A stretch of 64,000 bases of DNA from Ga0077527 sp021300125 (GTDB taxonomy: Bacteria > Pseudomonadota > Gammaproteobacteria > Burkholderiales > SG8-41). The notes beneath the pieces were generated by a model. It was given only the letters and a program-made list of their open reading frames with translations, did no database searches and was not told where the DNA came from. The stretch is taken from the NCBI GenBank assembly GCA_046339595.1, contig JBKDUF010000065.1, forward strand, positions 1 through 64,000, written 5' to 3'. The translations under genes were made by a program, and so were the position numbers. Below, piece by piece: positions 33,186-41,430 of this stretch (positions are counted from its first letter, which is position 1; each line of letters opens with the position of its first letter).

Positions 33186-34268
33186 TTATCGGGCGACCCG
33201 CACGGGCAGGCCGCTCTTCAGTGATTCTTCCATAGCCAGCGTCACCGCCAGGGTCTGCCGCGCTTCGGCGGGCGCCGCATGCAGCGCCGGCGTGCCCGCG
33301 GTGAGATGGTCAAGCCAGGCCCGCGTCTCGGTCGCCACCGGACCCCAGAATTCATCCATCGCCCAGTCCCCCGGCGTGCCGCTGCCGAGGAAGGCCATGT
33401 TGACTTCGTGGCCGGGAATGTAAACATGGCCCACGCCATGCTCGCTGTAGAGCATGCGGTCGGCGTGGTCGTCATCGAGCAGCATCACGCCGTCAGGGCC
33501 GAGCAGCTCCACCCGCGCGGCATGGCCCAGCACCGGGAATCCCTTGGGCAGCGCATAGCTCACGCTCATCGCGATCACCGCGCCGTCGGCACAGGTCAGG
33601 ATGGCGTGGGCGAGATCGGTGGTGTTGTGGCCGGAATCGCGCAGCACGCCGCGTTTGCCGCGCGCCACCACCTCGACCACCGGGTTGTCCGCGAAAAACC
33701 AGCCCATCAGGTCGATGTAATAGGTGAGCCCCGAAGTGGGGCTGTTCTCGGGCAGGCGCGACAGCGTCTGCATCGCCTGCGAGCGGGTGTTGAACAGGCG
33801 CACCACCGCGCCGGTAAGGCTGCCGAGGCGTCCGTGGCGCAGCTGTTCCTTCGCGATCATGTAGCGCTTCTTGAAGCGGCGGCTGAAGCCGACATGCAGG
33901 CTCGCGCCGCGGCCGGCGTGTTGCAGCGCGGCCGCGCACAGGCGGTCGGCTTCGGCCAGGGTGAGAGCCAGCGGCTTTTCCACCAGCACCTTCTTGCCCT
34001 GCTCAAGCGCCTGGAGCACGGGCTCGACATGCTCAAGCTCGATCGTGGACACCACCACGGCGCCGACCTCGGGCCGCGAGATGGCCTCCAGGTTGTCGGC
34101 GGACCAGCACTGCGCACCGGCGCGCGCGGCGAGTTTCTCCGCCTTTGCCGGGTCGCGGTCGGACAGCGCGAGAAAACTCACCGCGGGATGGCGGGCCGCC
34201 ATCAGCGCGCGCAGCGTGCCGATGCGTCCGCAGCCGACCACGGCCACTCCGATGCTTTGATGGCGCAT
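33186..34268 (-). CDS. Gfo/Idh/MocA-family oxidoreductase
   Basis: The protein has 360 residues. The N-terminal Rossmann domain starts VAVVGCGRIGTLRALMAA, followed by VLVEKPLALTLAEADRL with the conserved EKP. The second half is the alpha/beta domain; SGLTYYIDLMGWFF carries the Asp that usually acts in catalysis (Asp-x-x-x-His is replaced by DLMGW). Family members oxidise or reduce sugars, inositols and aminopolyols with NAD(P). It lies between the Bug gene and the molybdenum hydroxylase on the same strand, so it probably acts in the same pathway. Confidence 0.9.
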   Translation of the reverse strand: MRHQSIGVAVVGCGRIGTLRALMAARHPAVSFLALSDRDPAKAEKLAARAGAQCWSADNLEAISRPEVGAVVVSTIELEHVEPVLQALEQGKKVLVEKPLALTLAEADRLCAAALQHAGRGASLHVGFSRRFKKRYMIAKEQLRHGRLGSLTGAVVRLFNTRSQAMQTLSRLPENSPTSGLTYYIDLMGWFFADNPVVEVVARGKRGVLRDSGHNTTDLAHAILTCADGAVIAMSVSYALPKGFPVLGHAARVELLGPDGVMLLDDDHADRMLYSEHGVGHVYIPGHEVNMAFLGSGTPGDWAMDEFWGPVATETRAWLDHLTAGTPALHAAPAEARQTLAVTLAMEESLKSGLPVRVAR

Positions 34269-34279
34269 GCCGGTTCCCC

Positions 34280-36427
34280 TCAGGCGCTCAGCGCCGCGAC
34301 GATGCGGTCGCGGGTGAAGGGCATGTCGCGCAGCCGCGCGCCCAGCGCGTTGTGGATGGCGTTGCCGATCGCGGCCGCGACGGGGCCCTGTGTGCCCTCG
34401 CCCGCGCCCACCGGCGGCGCTTCGGGCCGGTTGATCAGCGCGACCTCGATCTCCGGCACCTCGGTAAAGCGCAGGATCGGGTAGTCGTCCCAGTTACGCG
34501 TGGTGATGGTGCCCTTGTCGAAATCGACGCGTTCCTTCAGCGCCATGCTGGCACTCTGGATCATGCCGCCCTCGATCTGGTTGAGCACGCCATCGGGATT
34601 GATGGCCTGCCCGACATCCACGGCGCCCCACAGTTTTGTCACCCGCACCTCCTCCTCGACCCTGACCTCGGCAATCACGGCAATCCAGGCCGCGAGGTTC
34701 TTGTAGCGCGCGAAGCCGATGCCGCGGCCGCGTTCGCCGTCGCCCTGCTCGCCGGGCCGCCACTGCGCCATCTGCGCGACCTTCTCGATCACTGCCTTTG
34801 CCCGCGCATCCTTCAGGTGGCGCAGGCGGAATTCGACCGGATCGGCGCCGGCGGCCTGCGCCAGTTCATCCATGAAACACTCAATGGCGAAGGCATTGGC
34901 AAAACCGCCCAGCGCGCGCAGCGCGGAGGCACGGATCGGCGAGCGGCGGATCAGGTGGTTGGTGACTTTCTGGTTGGGAAAGTCATACAAGGGGATCGCG
35001 TTGCGGTGGCTGCCGCCGCCGGGCAGCGGCGGGTTGCCCGGCTTGGCGGCAGGCAGCGGCCGTTCCAGGTGCCAGGCCGCGAGCAGGTTGACACCGCCCT
35101 TGCCGCCGGGCCGCGTGCTGTGGGCATGGCTCCACAGCTCGTGGCTCCAGTTGACGATATTGCCCAGTGCATCGAGTGCGGCGTTCATGCGCATCACCAT
35201 CGGCGAGCTGAAAGGCTCCCAGCCGAATTCGTCCTCGCGCATCCACTGCACGCGCACCGGCCGCCCTGGTGCCGCGCGCGCGAGCAGCACCGCATCCATC
35301 GCCACGTCGTCGGCGGCGTTGTGGCCGTAGCAGCCGGCGCCCTCGGCGTGGGTGACGATGATGTCCGGCTCGGGCAGGCCCAGCGCCTGCGCAAGGTCGC
35401 CGCGCAGCGGATAGATGCCCTGGCTGTGGGTCCACACCCTGACTTTCGGATGGGCTGTACCGCCCTCCCACTGCGCGATGGCACAGGACGGCGCCAGCGA
35501 GGCATGGGCGATGTAGGGCTTGGTGTATTCGGCGCTGAGCTGCTGCACGCCGGCGGTGTCCGGATGGCCTTTGCTGCTGATGACCTCGGTCTCGGCCTCG
35601 GCCTGCAGCGTCAGCAGGTGGCGCGGATCGTTGGCCGGCAGCTCCGGCCCCGGCGTCCACTGCGCAAGGCGGGCAAGGCGACGCTCGGCGCGGATCGCCT
35701 GCTCTTCGCGCTCGGCGACCACGCCGAGGAAACTGCCGTCGCGCACCACGGCAACGATGCCGGGCATGCGTTCGACTTCCTGCAGGTCGATCGCCTTAAG
35801 CGTCGCGCCGGGCCCTGCAGGGCGGCAGACGCGGCCGTGCAGCGTGCCCGGCAGGTTCATGTCTTGCAGGAATGCGGGTTTGCCGGTGACCTTGCCCGGA
35901 ATGTCGACGCGTTCCAGCGAAGTGCCGACCACGACATGCTCCTGCGGCAGCTTGGCAGTGGCGTCGAAACCCGCCTCGCGCGCGAGCAGGTCGGGTGCGG
36001 CCAGCTCCCAGTAGGTCACCGAACCACCGCCGCGTGCGCTGATCACGCCATCCTTCACGCTCAGGCTTTCGAGGGTGACCCCCAGCTTCAGCGCGGCGCG
36101 CGCAAGCAGCAGGTCGCGCGCCTCGGCTGCGGCGTGGCGCAATGCCAGCCCGCTTTCCTGGATCGAGCGGCTGCCCGAGGTGATGCCCTCGTCCGGGCTG
36201 AAGGCGGTGGACGCGGGCTTGAGGCGGATGCGCGAGACGTCGATGTCGAGTTCTTCCGCGGTCATCTGCACCAGCGCGGTCAGGATGCCCTGGCCGATCT
36301 CGACCTTGCCGGTGACCAGCGTCACCGTGCCATCGGCATTGATGGACAGCCAGCGGTCCAGGCGGCGGTTGGTTTCAAGGCTGCCCGGCAGCTTGCGCGC
36401 GGGCGCGGTGTTGTCGGCTTGCGCCAT
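34280..36427 (-). CDS. Molybdenum hydroxylase large subunit (IorB/xanthine-dehydrogenase family)
   Basis: A 715-residue molybdopterin-binding subunit. KVEIGQGILTALVQMTAEEL (residues 41-60) is the first cofactor-binding segment, GYGHNAADDVAMDAVLLAR a middle one, and VGAGEGTQGPVAAAIGNAI near the C-terminus carries the catalytic glutamate. The translated frame runs upstream to 36769, but ATG at 36427 overlaps the stop of the small subunit by one base (TGATG) and gives the family start. With the [2Fe-2S] subunit and no FAD subunit it fits the two-subunit isoquinoline-1-oxidoreductase type. It hydroxylates a heterocycle or aldehyde with water; the electron acceptor is probably a cytochrome. Confidence 0.9.
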   Translation of the reverse strand: MAQADNTAPARKLPGSLETNRRLDRWLSINADGTVTLVTGKVEIGQGILTALVQMTAEELDIDVSRIRLKPASTAFSPDEGITSGSRSIQESGLALRHAAAEARDLLLARAALKLGVTLESLSVKDGVISARGGGSVTYWELAAPDLLAREAGFDATAKLPQEHVVVGTSLERVDIPGKVTGKPAFLQDMNLPGTLHGRVCRPAGPGATLKAIDLQEVERMPGIVAVVRDGSFLGVVAEREEQAIRAERRLARLAQWTPGPELPANDPRHLLTLQAEAETEVISSKGHPDTAGVQQLSAEYTKPYIAHASLAPSCAIAQWEGGTAHPKVRVWTHSQGIYPLRGDLAQALGLPEPDIIVTHAEGAGCYGHNAADDVAMDAVLLARAAPGRPVRVQWMREDEFGWEPFSSPMVMRMNAALDALGNIVNWSHELWSHAHSTRPGGKGGVNLLAAWHLERPLPAAKPGNPPLPGGGSHRNAIPLYDFPNQKVTNHLIRRSPIRASALRALGGFANAFAIECFMDELAQAAGADPVEFRLRHLKDARAKAVIEKVAQMAQWRPGEQGDGERGRGIGFARYKNLAAWIAVIAEVRVEEEVRVTKLWGAVDVGQAINPDGVLNQIEGGMIQSASMALKERVDFDKGTITTRNWDDYPILRFTEVPEIEVALINRPEAPPVGAGEGTQGPVAAAIGNAIHNALGARLRDMPFTRDRIVAALSA

Positions 36428-36897
36428 CAGCGTTCTCCCCGGAGTTCTTTTGCCGCGCGCTTGATCGCGCGCAGGATGCGGCTGTGCGTGCCGCAGCGGC
36501 AGAGGTTGCGCTCGAGTGCCGCGCGGATCTCGGCATCGGAAGGATCGGCATTGACGTCGAGCAGCGCTTTCGCCGCCATCAGGATGCCGCTCGCGCAGTA
36601 GCCGCACTGCGCCGCCTGCTCGGCAATGAAGGCCTTCTGCAGCGGATGCAGCGACGCCTCGCTGCCCAGCGCCTCCACGGTGGTGATTGTTTTGCCGGCC
36701 ACCGCGGAAACCGGTACATCGCAGGACTGCACGGCCACACCATCCACGATGACGGTGCAGGTGCCGCACTGGCCGAGCCCGCAGCCGTAGCGGCTGCCGG
36801 TCAGCCCGAGGTCGTTGCGCAGGACATAGAGCAGTGGCGTTTCCGCGTCGGCCTGCACCGTGCGCGGCTTGCCGTTGACTTCAATCGTCAGAGCCAT
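36427..36897 (-). CDS. [2Fe-2S] small subunit of molybdenum hydroxylase (IorA/CoxS-like)
   Basis: The protein has 156 residues. The plant-type N-terminal [2Fe-2S] site is CGLGQCGTCTVIVDG with a further Cys in VQSCDVP. The second, helical cluster domain has CGYCASGILMAAKALL and CRCGTHSRILRAIK. This passes electrons from the molybdenum centre. It is translated just ahead of the large subunit with one-base overlap. An AT-rich motif copy lies about 11 bases upstream of its start codon. Confidence 0.93.
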   Translation of the reverse strand: MALTIEVNGKPRTVQADAETPLLYVLRNDLGLTGSRYGCGLGQCGTCTVIVDGVAVQSCDVPVSAVAGKTITTVEALGSEASLHPLQKAFIAEQAAQCGYCASGILMAAKALLDVNADPSDAEIRAALERNLCRCGTHSRILRAIKRAAKELRGER

Positions 36898-36908
36898 AAA
36901 AATTACTC

Positions 36909-36927
36909 AATTAAATCAACAGGTTAT
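36909..36927 (+). repeat. Dispersed AT-rich motif, copy 7
   Basis: A perfect 19-of-19 match, preceded by ACTC. It lies in the 5' leader of the leftward hydroxylase operon, on the strand opposite to it. Confidence 0.75.
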
Positions 36928-37007
36928 TAAAATTCTGCCTTGCTGCCCAAAGATACCGGGCCTATACTCCACATCCCTTCACGCCGTCACTGCGCCATCA
37001 TCCTGTC

Positions 37008-37217
37008 ATGCTGCTGCCCGAGGACATTGCCGCGATCGAAGCCCGCCTGGCCGAGCTCAGGCTGGAGCATCGTGATCTCGACGATGTGATCCTGCGCCTC
37101 ACCCAGAACCCGGTGCAGGACCAGCTGCAGCTGCAGCGCCTGAAAAAACGCAAGCTGCTGGTGAAGGACCAGATTGCGCAGTTCGAGCGCCAGCTGACCC
37201 CCGACATCCCCGCCTAG
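37008..37217 (+). CDS. YdcH/DUF465-family small protein
   Basis: A 69-residue, highly charged helical hairpin: LAELRLEHRDLDDVILRL then LQLQRLKKRKLLVKDQIAQFE. This is the DUF465/YdcH pattern, with the conserved HxxLD-like and LKKxKLxLKDxI elements. The function is unknown; members are abundant small cytosolic proteins. Its end overlaps the convergent dsbB gene by four bases. Confidence 0.85.
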   Translation: MLLPEDIAAIEARLAELRLEHRDLDDVILRLTQNPVQDQLQLQRLKKRKLLVKDQIAQFERQLTPDIPA

Positions 37218-37735
37218 GCTCCGCGCACCCCGCGCCAGGCCAGCCACAGCGCCCACAGGCCGAGCAGCACGAACCACAACAGCGCCCAGCCCGGAATGCT
37301 CAGGCCGAGGAAGCTCCAGTCAACGTTGGCGCATTCGCCTGAACCCGACAGCACCTTCTCGACCATGCGCGTGAACGCGAACTGTTCGAGCATGTATTGC
37401 AGCCCCGGACCGCAGGCCGGCACCTGGTCGGCCGGCAGGCTCTGCAGCCAGACATGGCGTCCGGCAATGCCGGCGCCGGCAGCGGCGGCGATCAGGCCCA
37501 GCACCCCATAGACGGCGGACGCGATGCGGCCCGGGCCGTGAAGCGCAGCCACCAGGAATACCAGCCCCAGTGCAATGAAGGCCACACGCTGGAACACGCA
37601 CAGCGGACAGGGCTCAAGGCCGTCGACATGCTGCAGCCACAGGCCGTAGCCGAGCAGCGCGGCGCAGGCCAGCGCGCCGGCGAGATGGCCCAACCGCACC
37701 ATACGGAGATTCATCTGCATCACCCATTTAAACAT
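37214..37735 (-). CDS. dsbB: Disulfide bond formation protein B
   Basis: A 173-residue inner-membrane protein with four predicted helices. The quinone-reactive pair is Cys43 and Cys46 in CPLC, and the second pair Cys108 (PACGPG) and Cys135 (GECA), as in DsbB, which reoxidises DsbA and passes electrons to quinone. It starts with ATG at 37735, overlapping the upstream stop by eight bases; internal ATGs at 37720 and 37714 are possible starts too. No dsbA is adjacent. Confidence 0.9.
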   Translation of the reverse strand: MFKWVMQMNLRMVRLGHLAGALACAALLGYGLWLQHVDGLEPCPLCVFQRVAFIALGLVFLVAALHGPGRIASAVYGVLGLIAAAAGAGIAGRHVWLQSLPADQVPACGPGLQYMLEQFAFTRMVEKVLSGSGECANVDWSFLGLSIPGWALLWFVLLGLWALWLAWRGVRGA

Positions 37736-38219
37736 AAGCCAGCAAGCGCCCGCAGGCGAGTATCGACACCCAGATCAGCAGCGAGACCGCGGCATGCACC
37801 TTCGCCGCGGCCGGCACCGCAGCGCCCGTATCCCAGAGCGCGGCGCCGCGGAAAGCCCCCGCATGGAACAGCGCCGCATTGAGCCCGGCACACATCAGCA
37901 GGGCCATCTTGGCAATGAACGCGGGATTGGCAATCAGGTCGCCGGCATGGGCAATGAACATCAGCAGGCCCGAAGGCACGATCAGCAGCAGCGCGCCGAA
38001 ACTCCACGGCAGCACATGCGCCGCCAGCGCCCGCACCGGCAACCGCGGCGACAGGCCGAGCAGGCGCAGGTCGAGCACCGCAATGGAGCCGGCGAGCAGC
38101 ACAAAACCGGTGATGTGCACGATCTCCACCGCCGGATACAGCCACAACTCCTCGCGCATCGCCACCGCCAGCGGCAGCTGTTCGATCGCGGCAAGCGGGG
38201 ATGTTGGGCCGGGAATCAA
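37728..38219 (-). CDS. DUF6644-like four-helix membrane protein
   Basis: A 163-residue protein. EELWLYPAVEIVHITGFVLLAGSIAVLDLRLLG is typical of the group, in which a WLYPAVE-type helix and HxxG are conserved. Four hydrophobic segments span most of the chain. The conserved histidines (EIVHI, AHVLPW, IAHAG, ALFHAGAF) suggest haem or metal binding in the membrane. Upstream on the same strand, separated by a 9-bp-phased inverted-repeat element, is the DUF6152 gene, a frequent partner. I assign the DUF number from memory. Confidence 0.65.
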   Translation of the reverse strand: MIPGPTSPLAAIEQLPLAVAMREELWLYPAVEIVHITGFVLLAGSIAVLDLRLLGLSPRLPVRALAAHVLPWSFGALLLIVPSGLLMFIAHAGDLIANPAFIAKMALLMCAGLNAALFHAGAFRGAALWDTGAAVPAAAKVHAAVSLLIWVSILACGRLLAYV

Positions 38220-38238
38220 AGATAAACCTTGAAACCTT

Positions 38239-38371
38239 CAGCCACAGAGGACACAGAGGGCACAGAGATCACGGGGACAATCATTCAAGGGGGCGATGCG
38301 CGTGAATATTCCAGTTCTGCAGTTCTCAGTACACTCTGTGTTCTCTGTGTGCTCGGTGTGCTCTGTGGCTT
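38239..38371. repeat. Inverted-repeat element of 9-bp units (CACAGAG type)
   Basis: The left arm 38240-38275 has four units of CACAGAG plus two variable bases. The right arm 38331-38370 is the reverse complement with four units (CTCTGTG). A loop of about 55 bases separates them. It fills the gap between the DUF6644-like and DUF6152 genes. Confidence 0.85.
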
Positions 38372-38391
38372 GCTGTTGTCTTTTTTTGAAA

Positions 38392-38739
38392 TCATCTCAA
38401 TTCAATCGTGCGGTCGCCGACGATGATGCGCTCGGCGCGCATTTCGTCGGGCTTGCTGCGGTTGGGATAACCGACCACGGTCACGGTGGCGCCCTTTTTC
38501 AGGTCCGCCGGCGGCAGGCCGCGCGCGCTCATGCGCGAGGGCGGCGCGAGCACGGCATGCCAGGTCCTGCCCGGCGTGACCAGGCGAATATGGCCATGCG
38601 GATGCTCGTAGCCGGATTCACCGATGGTGCCGGTCAGCCGCAGTTCTTTCGAGGCGTCGTATTCGGACCAGCCGTGATGGGCGGCCGCGGGCAGGCTCAG
38701 CACGGCCATCAACAACAGCATCGTGAATCGGAGGATCAT
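38392..38739 (-). CDS. DUF6152-family secreted protein
   Basis: A 115-residue protein with signal peptide MILRFTMLLLMAVLSLPAAA, then HHGWSEYDASKELRLTGTI, the family hallmark, and GYEHPHGHIRLVTPG with further His. It is a small beta-rich periplasmic protein probably binding metal or a cofactor through the HH and HPHGH segments. The function is unknown. It is co-directional with the DUF6644-like membrane protein, and the two may work together. Confidence 0.75.
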   Translation of the reverse strand: MILRFTMLLLMAVLSLPAAAHHGWSEYDASKELRLTGTIGESGYEHPHGHIRLVTPGRTWHAVLAPPSRMSARGLPPADLKKGATVTVVGYPNRSKPDEMRAERIIVGDRTIELR

Positions 38740-38845
38740 GGCGGCTCCAGTCTGGGAATGAGGCCTCGAGTCTGCACCGTCCGCCGTGACGGACAGGGGC
38801 TGCAGGGGGCTGGATCGGGCGCGCTACTTTATACTCAATTCCATC

Positions 38846-39262
38846 ATGAGAGTCACGCGCAGCATCACCCTGGACGAGTCCGAACTGGTGGAACGCTTCA
38901 TCCAGGCCTCCGGTCCCGGCGGCCAGAACGTGAACAAGGTCGCCACCGCAGTCGAACTGCGTTTCGACGCCTTGCGTTCGCCGGGACTGCCGGAGCCGGT
39001 GCGCTCCCGCCTGCTCGGGCTCGCCGGGCGGAGGCTGTCGGGCGCGGGCGTGATCGTGATCCTCGCCCAGCGCTTCCGCAGCCAGGCGCGCAACCGCGCC
39101 GATGCCCGGGAGCGGCTGGCCGCGCTGATCCGCACCGCCGCAACACCGCCCAGGACCCGCGTCGCCACCCGGCCGCCGGCAGCGGCGAAACGGCGCCGGC
39201 TGGAGGAAAAACGGCAGCGCGGCACTCTCAAGCGCGAGCGCCGGAGCATTGAAAATCATTAG
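38846..39262 (+). CDS. arfB: Alternative ribosome-rescue factor B (peptidyl-tRNA hydrolase YaeJ)
   Basis: The protein has 138 residues. Residues 20-30 (GPGGQNVNK) carry the GGQ motif that hydrolyses peptidyl-tRNA in the ribosome. The Lys/Arg-rich tail (AAKRRRLEEKRQRGTLKRERR) is the mRNA-channel-binding C-terminus. ATG at 38846 starts MRVTRSITLDESEL, the standard N-terminus; the frame's earlier ATG is not used. A weak copy of the AT-rich motif (matching mainly the right half) overlaps its stop around 39258-39279. Confidence 0.92.
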   Translation: MRVTRSITLDESELVERFIQASGPGGQNVNKVATAVELRFDALRSPGLPEPVRSRLLGLAGRRLSGAGVIVILAQRFRSQARNRADARERLAALIRTAATPPRTRVATRPPAAAKRRRLEEKRQRGTLKRERRSIENH

Positions 39263-39454
39263 TAATCATCAGGTTATGACTTCGCTCAGCAGAAGAGGCT
39301 ATCGCTGCTACACTGGCGCCCGAGGGTTGCGATGCGCCGGAATCAATCCGCGTGCTATCGTATTCAATCACTGGTCATGTCGTTTTTGCGGCTTGTCATC
39401 CCCTCATCTGCGTCGGCAAGATCCAGCACCTTAACAACATCGGGAGATTGAATC

Positions 39455-39913
39455 ATGAAGCATGCACTGATTGCAGCCCTGCTCGGCACCTCAACCCTGT
39501 TCGCCAGCGCCCCCGCCTTTGCGCAGGCCAAGCCTGAAGACGTGATCAAGTACCGCCAGGGCCTGTACCAGGTGGTCGGCTGGCAGAACCGCACCATGGG
39601 TAGCATGGTCAAGGGCCAGGCGCCTTTTGATGCCGCAGAATTCTCGCGAGCCGCCGAGATTGTCTCCCTGATGGCAGCCGTGGCCCCCGGCGCTTTCGCC
39701 CCGGGCTCCGACAAGGGCGCGCCGACCCGCGCCAAGCCCGAAATCTGGTCCGATGCCGCCGGCTTCAAGAAAGCAATGGACACTTTCCAGGCAGAGTCCG
39801 CCAAGCTCGCACAGATCGCCAAGGGCGCCAAGGATGTTGATGCCGTACGCAGCCAATATGGCGCTCTCGTGAAATCCTGCGGCGCCTGCCACGACAATTT
39901 CCGCACCAAGTGA
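39455..39913 (+). CDS. Cytochrome c' (class II c-type cytochrome)
   Basis: A 152-residue protein with signal peptide MKHALIAALLGTSTLFASAPAFA. The haem site CGACH lies at the C-terminus, as in four-helix-bundle cytochromes c'. YRQGLYQVVGWQNRTMGSM is the start of helix one. These periplasmic proteins bind NO or act in nitrosative-stress protection. It is convergent with a cytochrome b561 gene that could be its electron donor. GGGAGA precedes the ATG. Confidence 0.92.
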   Translation: MKHALIAALLGTSTLFASAPAFAQAKPEDVIKYRQGLYQVVGWQNRTMGSMVKGQAPFDAAEFSRAAEIVSLMAAVAPGAFAPGSDKGAPTRAKPEIWSDAAGFKKAMDTFQAESAKLAQIAKGAKDVDAVRSQYGALVKSCGACHDNFRTK

Positions 39914-39934
39914 CGCCATACTGCCGGAAATGAA

Positions 39935-39956
39935 AAAGCCGCCTGCGGGCGGCTTT
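39935..39956. terminator. Bidirectional intrinsic terminator between cytochrome c' and b561 genes
   Basis: A perfect 9-bp stem, AAAGCCGCC (39935-39943) and GGCGGCTTT (39948-39956), with loop TGCG. A-rich sequence precedes it and T-rich sequence follows, so it can act on both strands between the converging genes. Confidence 0.85.
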
Positions 39957-39976
39957 CTTCATGGGCGAGTGCCGCC

Positions 39977-40648
39977 TCAGCGGGTGACCGCGAGCCAAAC
40001 GGCTGCGGCGCTAAAACCGAACAGGAGCAGGGCCAGCCACAGGCTGGCCGTTTTCGGAGGCGCACCAGCGGCGGGAAGCCGCTTGAGGCCATTGAGCATG
40101 GGTTTCACCAGATTCTCGGACTTCCAGAACAGGTAATACAGGATGGCGGCGATGTGCACCCCGGCCAGCACCAGCAGCACCTCGAAATTCCACTTGTGCA
40201 CGGTGGTCATGAAATCGCTGAGCTCCTTGCTCACATGCTTGTACAGCGGCCCCTCGTAGAGCACATCGTCGTTGGCGAACAGGCCGGTCGAAGCCTGCAG
40301 CAGCACGCAGAGCAGGATCAGCACCACGCTGATGCCACCGAGCGGGTTGTGGCCGGCGAATTTCTTCGCGGTGCGCGAGGGCAGCGAGCGCAGGTAGTCG
40401 AACAGCGCTGCCGGTCCGTAGAGAAAATCGCCGAAACGGGCGTGGGTGCTGCCGACGAAGCCCCACAGGATGCGGAACAGGATCAGCGCCAGCACCGCAT
40501 AGCCGGAATAGAAATGCCAGTCCATCCACTCCATTTCACCGGAGAGCCAGGAAAAGCCGATCAGCAGCACCAGCAGCCAGTGGAACAGGCGCACCGGCAG
40601 GTCCCACACCAGGGTCGGCAGCGTGTCGTTCTTCGAAGTGTCGTTCAT
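39977..40648 (-). CDS. Cytochrome b561-type di-haem membrane protein
   Basis: A 223-residue protein with four to five membrane helices. Haem-ligand candidates are His in VRLFHWLLVLL, His in HFYSGYAV, His in HKWNFEVLLVLAGVH and the second His there. The frame extends to 41008, but ATG at 40648 (MNDTSKNDTL) begins the family start and lies eight bases after the stop of the phosphodiesterase gene. It probably transfers electrons from the quinone pool to a periplasmic cytochrome; the convergent cytochrome c' gene is the obvious candidate. Confidence 0.88.
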   Translation of the reverse strand: MNDTSKNDTLPTLVWDLPVRLFHWLLVLLIGFSWLSGEMEWMDWHFYSGYAVLALILFRILWGFVGSTHARFGDFLYGPAALFDYLRSLPSRTAKKFAGHNPLGGISVVLILLCVLLQASTGLFANDDVLYEGPLYKHVSKELSDFMTTVHKWNFEVLLVLAGVHIAAILYYLFWKSENLVKPMLNGLKRLPAAGAPPKTASLWLALLLFGFSAAAVWLAVTR

Positions 40649-40656
40649 GGCATTCC

Positions 40657-41430
40657 TCAGGCAGTGGCCAGATGCGTCACCAGGCTCCGGCCGTTCCAGT
40701 AATGTAATAGATACGCGGGCGGCTCGAGCAGGTCGGGTTCGAAACGGCCGCCGCCAAAGCGCAGCCGCGACTGGAACGCGGTGCTCGGCGCGACCGCCAC
40801 CGCGGCGCCCTGCCAGCGCGTCATCACCGGCCGGTGCAGGTGGCCGCAGATCAGCGCCTGCACCGAGGGGCGCGCGGCGACGATCTCGCCCAGACACTGC
40901 GTGGCTCGCGGCGACAGCGCGATGCGGTCCATCTGCGAAAAGCCGCTCGCGACCGGCGGATGATGCAGCGCGATCAGCGCCGGCAGCCGCGGTTCGGCAT
41001 CCAGGCACAGCGCCAGCCAGTCGAGCTGGGCCTCATCGAGATCGCCGCCATCCAGCCCCTCGACCAGGGTGTCAAGCAAAGCCACTCGCAGGCCGCCGAG
41101 GTCGCGATGCGAATGCAGGGTCGTGCCGCCATCGAGCGCAAACGCGGCGCGCAGGGTTTCGCGGCGGTCGTGATTGCCGGGCAAGGGAATCCAGGGCAAA
41201 CCCAGGCCCGACAGCAGTTCGCGCAGCACCGCGTATTCGGCGGCCTCTCCGTGTTCCGCCAGATCGCCCGTCAGCAGCAGCAGGTCGGGCCGGCGCGGCA
41301 GCGCCTCGAGATGGGCTATGCAGCGGCGCAGGCCGGCGGCGCTGTCGATACCGCCGGCGAGGGTGGTGCCCGGCGCGGTGATGTGCAGATCGGAAAACTG
41401 CGCGATCAGCAGCGGATCGCCTGCGTTCAT
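40657..41430 (-). CDS. Metallophosphoesterase, CpdA-like class III phosphodiesterase
   Basis: The protein has 257 residues. The metal-binding motifs are DLHI (residues 14-17), LTGDLAEHGEAAEY, PGNHDRRETL, LHHPPVASG and CGHLHRPV, in the order of calcineurin-like phosphoesterases. Length and motif spacing match CpdA-type enzymes that hydrolyse cyclic nucleotides or phosphodiesters. It overlaps the stop of the acyltransferase gene upstream by four bases, so it is translated in the same operon. Cyclic AMP is the usual substrate of the group, but I cannot confirm it here. Confidence 0.88.
   Translation of the reverse strand: MNAGDPLLIAQFSDLHITAPGTTLAGGIDSAAGLRRCIAHLEALPRRPDLLLLTGDLAEHGEAAEYAVLRELLSGLGLPWIPLPGNHDRRETLRAAFALDGGTTLHSHRDLGGLRVALLDTLVEGLDGGDLDEAQLDWLALCLDAEPRLPALIALHHPPVASGFSQMDRIALSPRATQCLGEIVAARPSVQALICGHLHRPVMTRWQGAAVAVAPSTAFQSRLRFGGGRFEPDLLEPPAYLLHYWNGRSLVTHLATA

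Noticed and set aside
34145..36601. 818-codon plus-strand frame opposite the molybdenum hydroxylase
   Set aside because: The minus strand codes a clear two-subunit molybdenum hydroxylase with conserved motifs; the plus-strand product has none.
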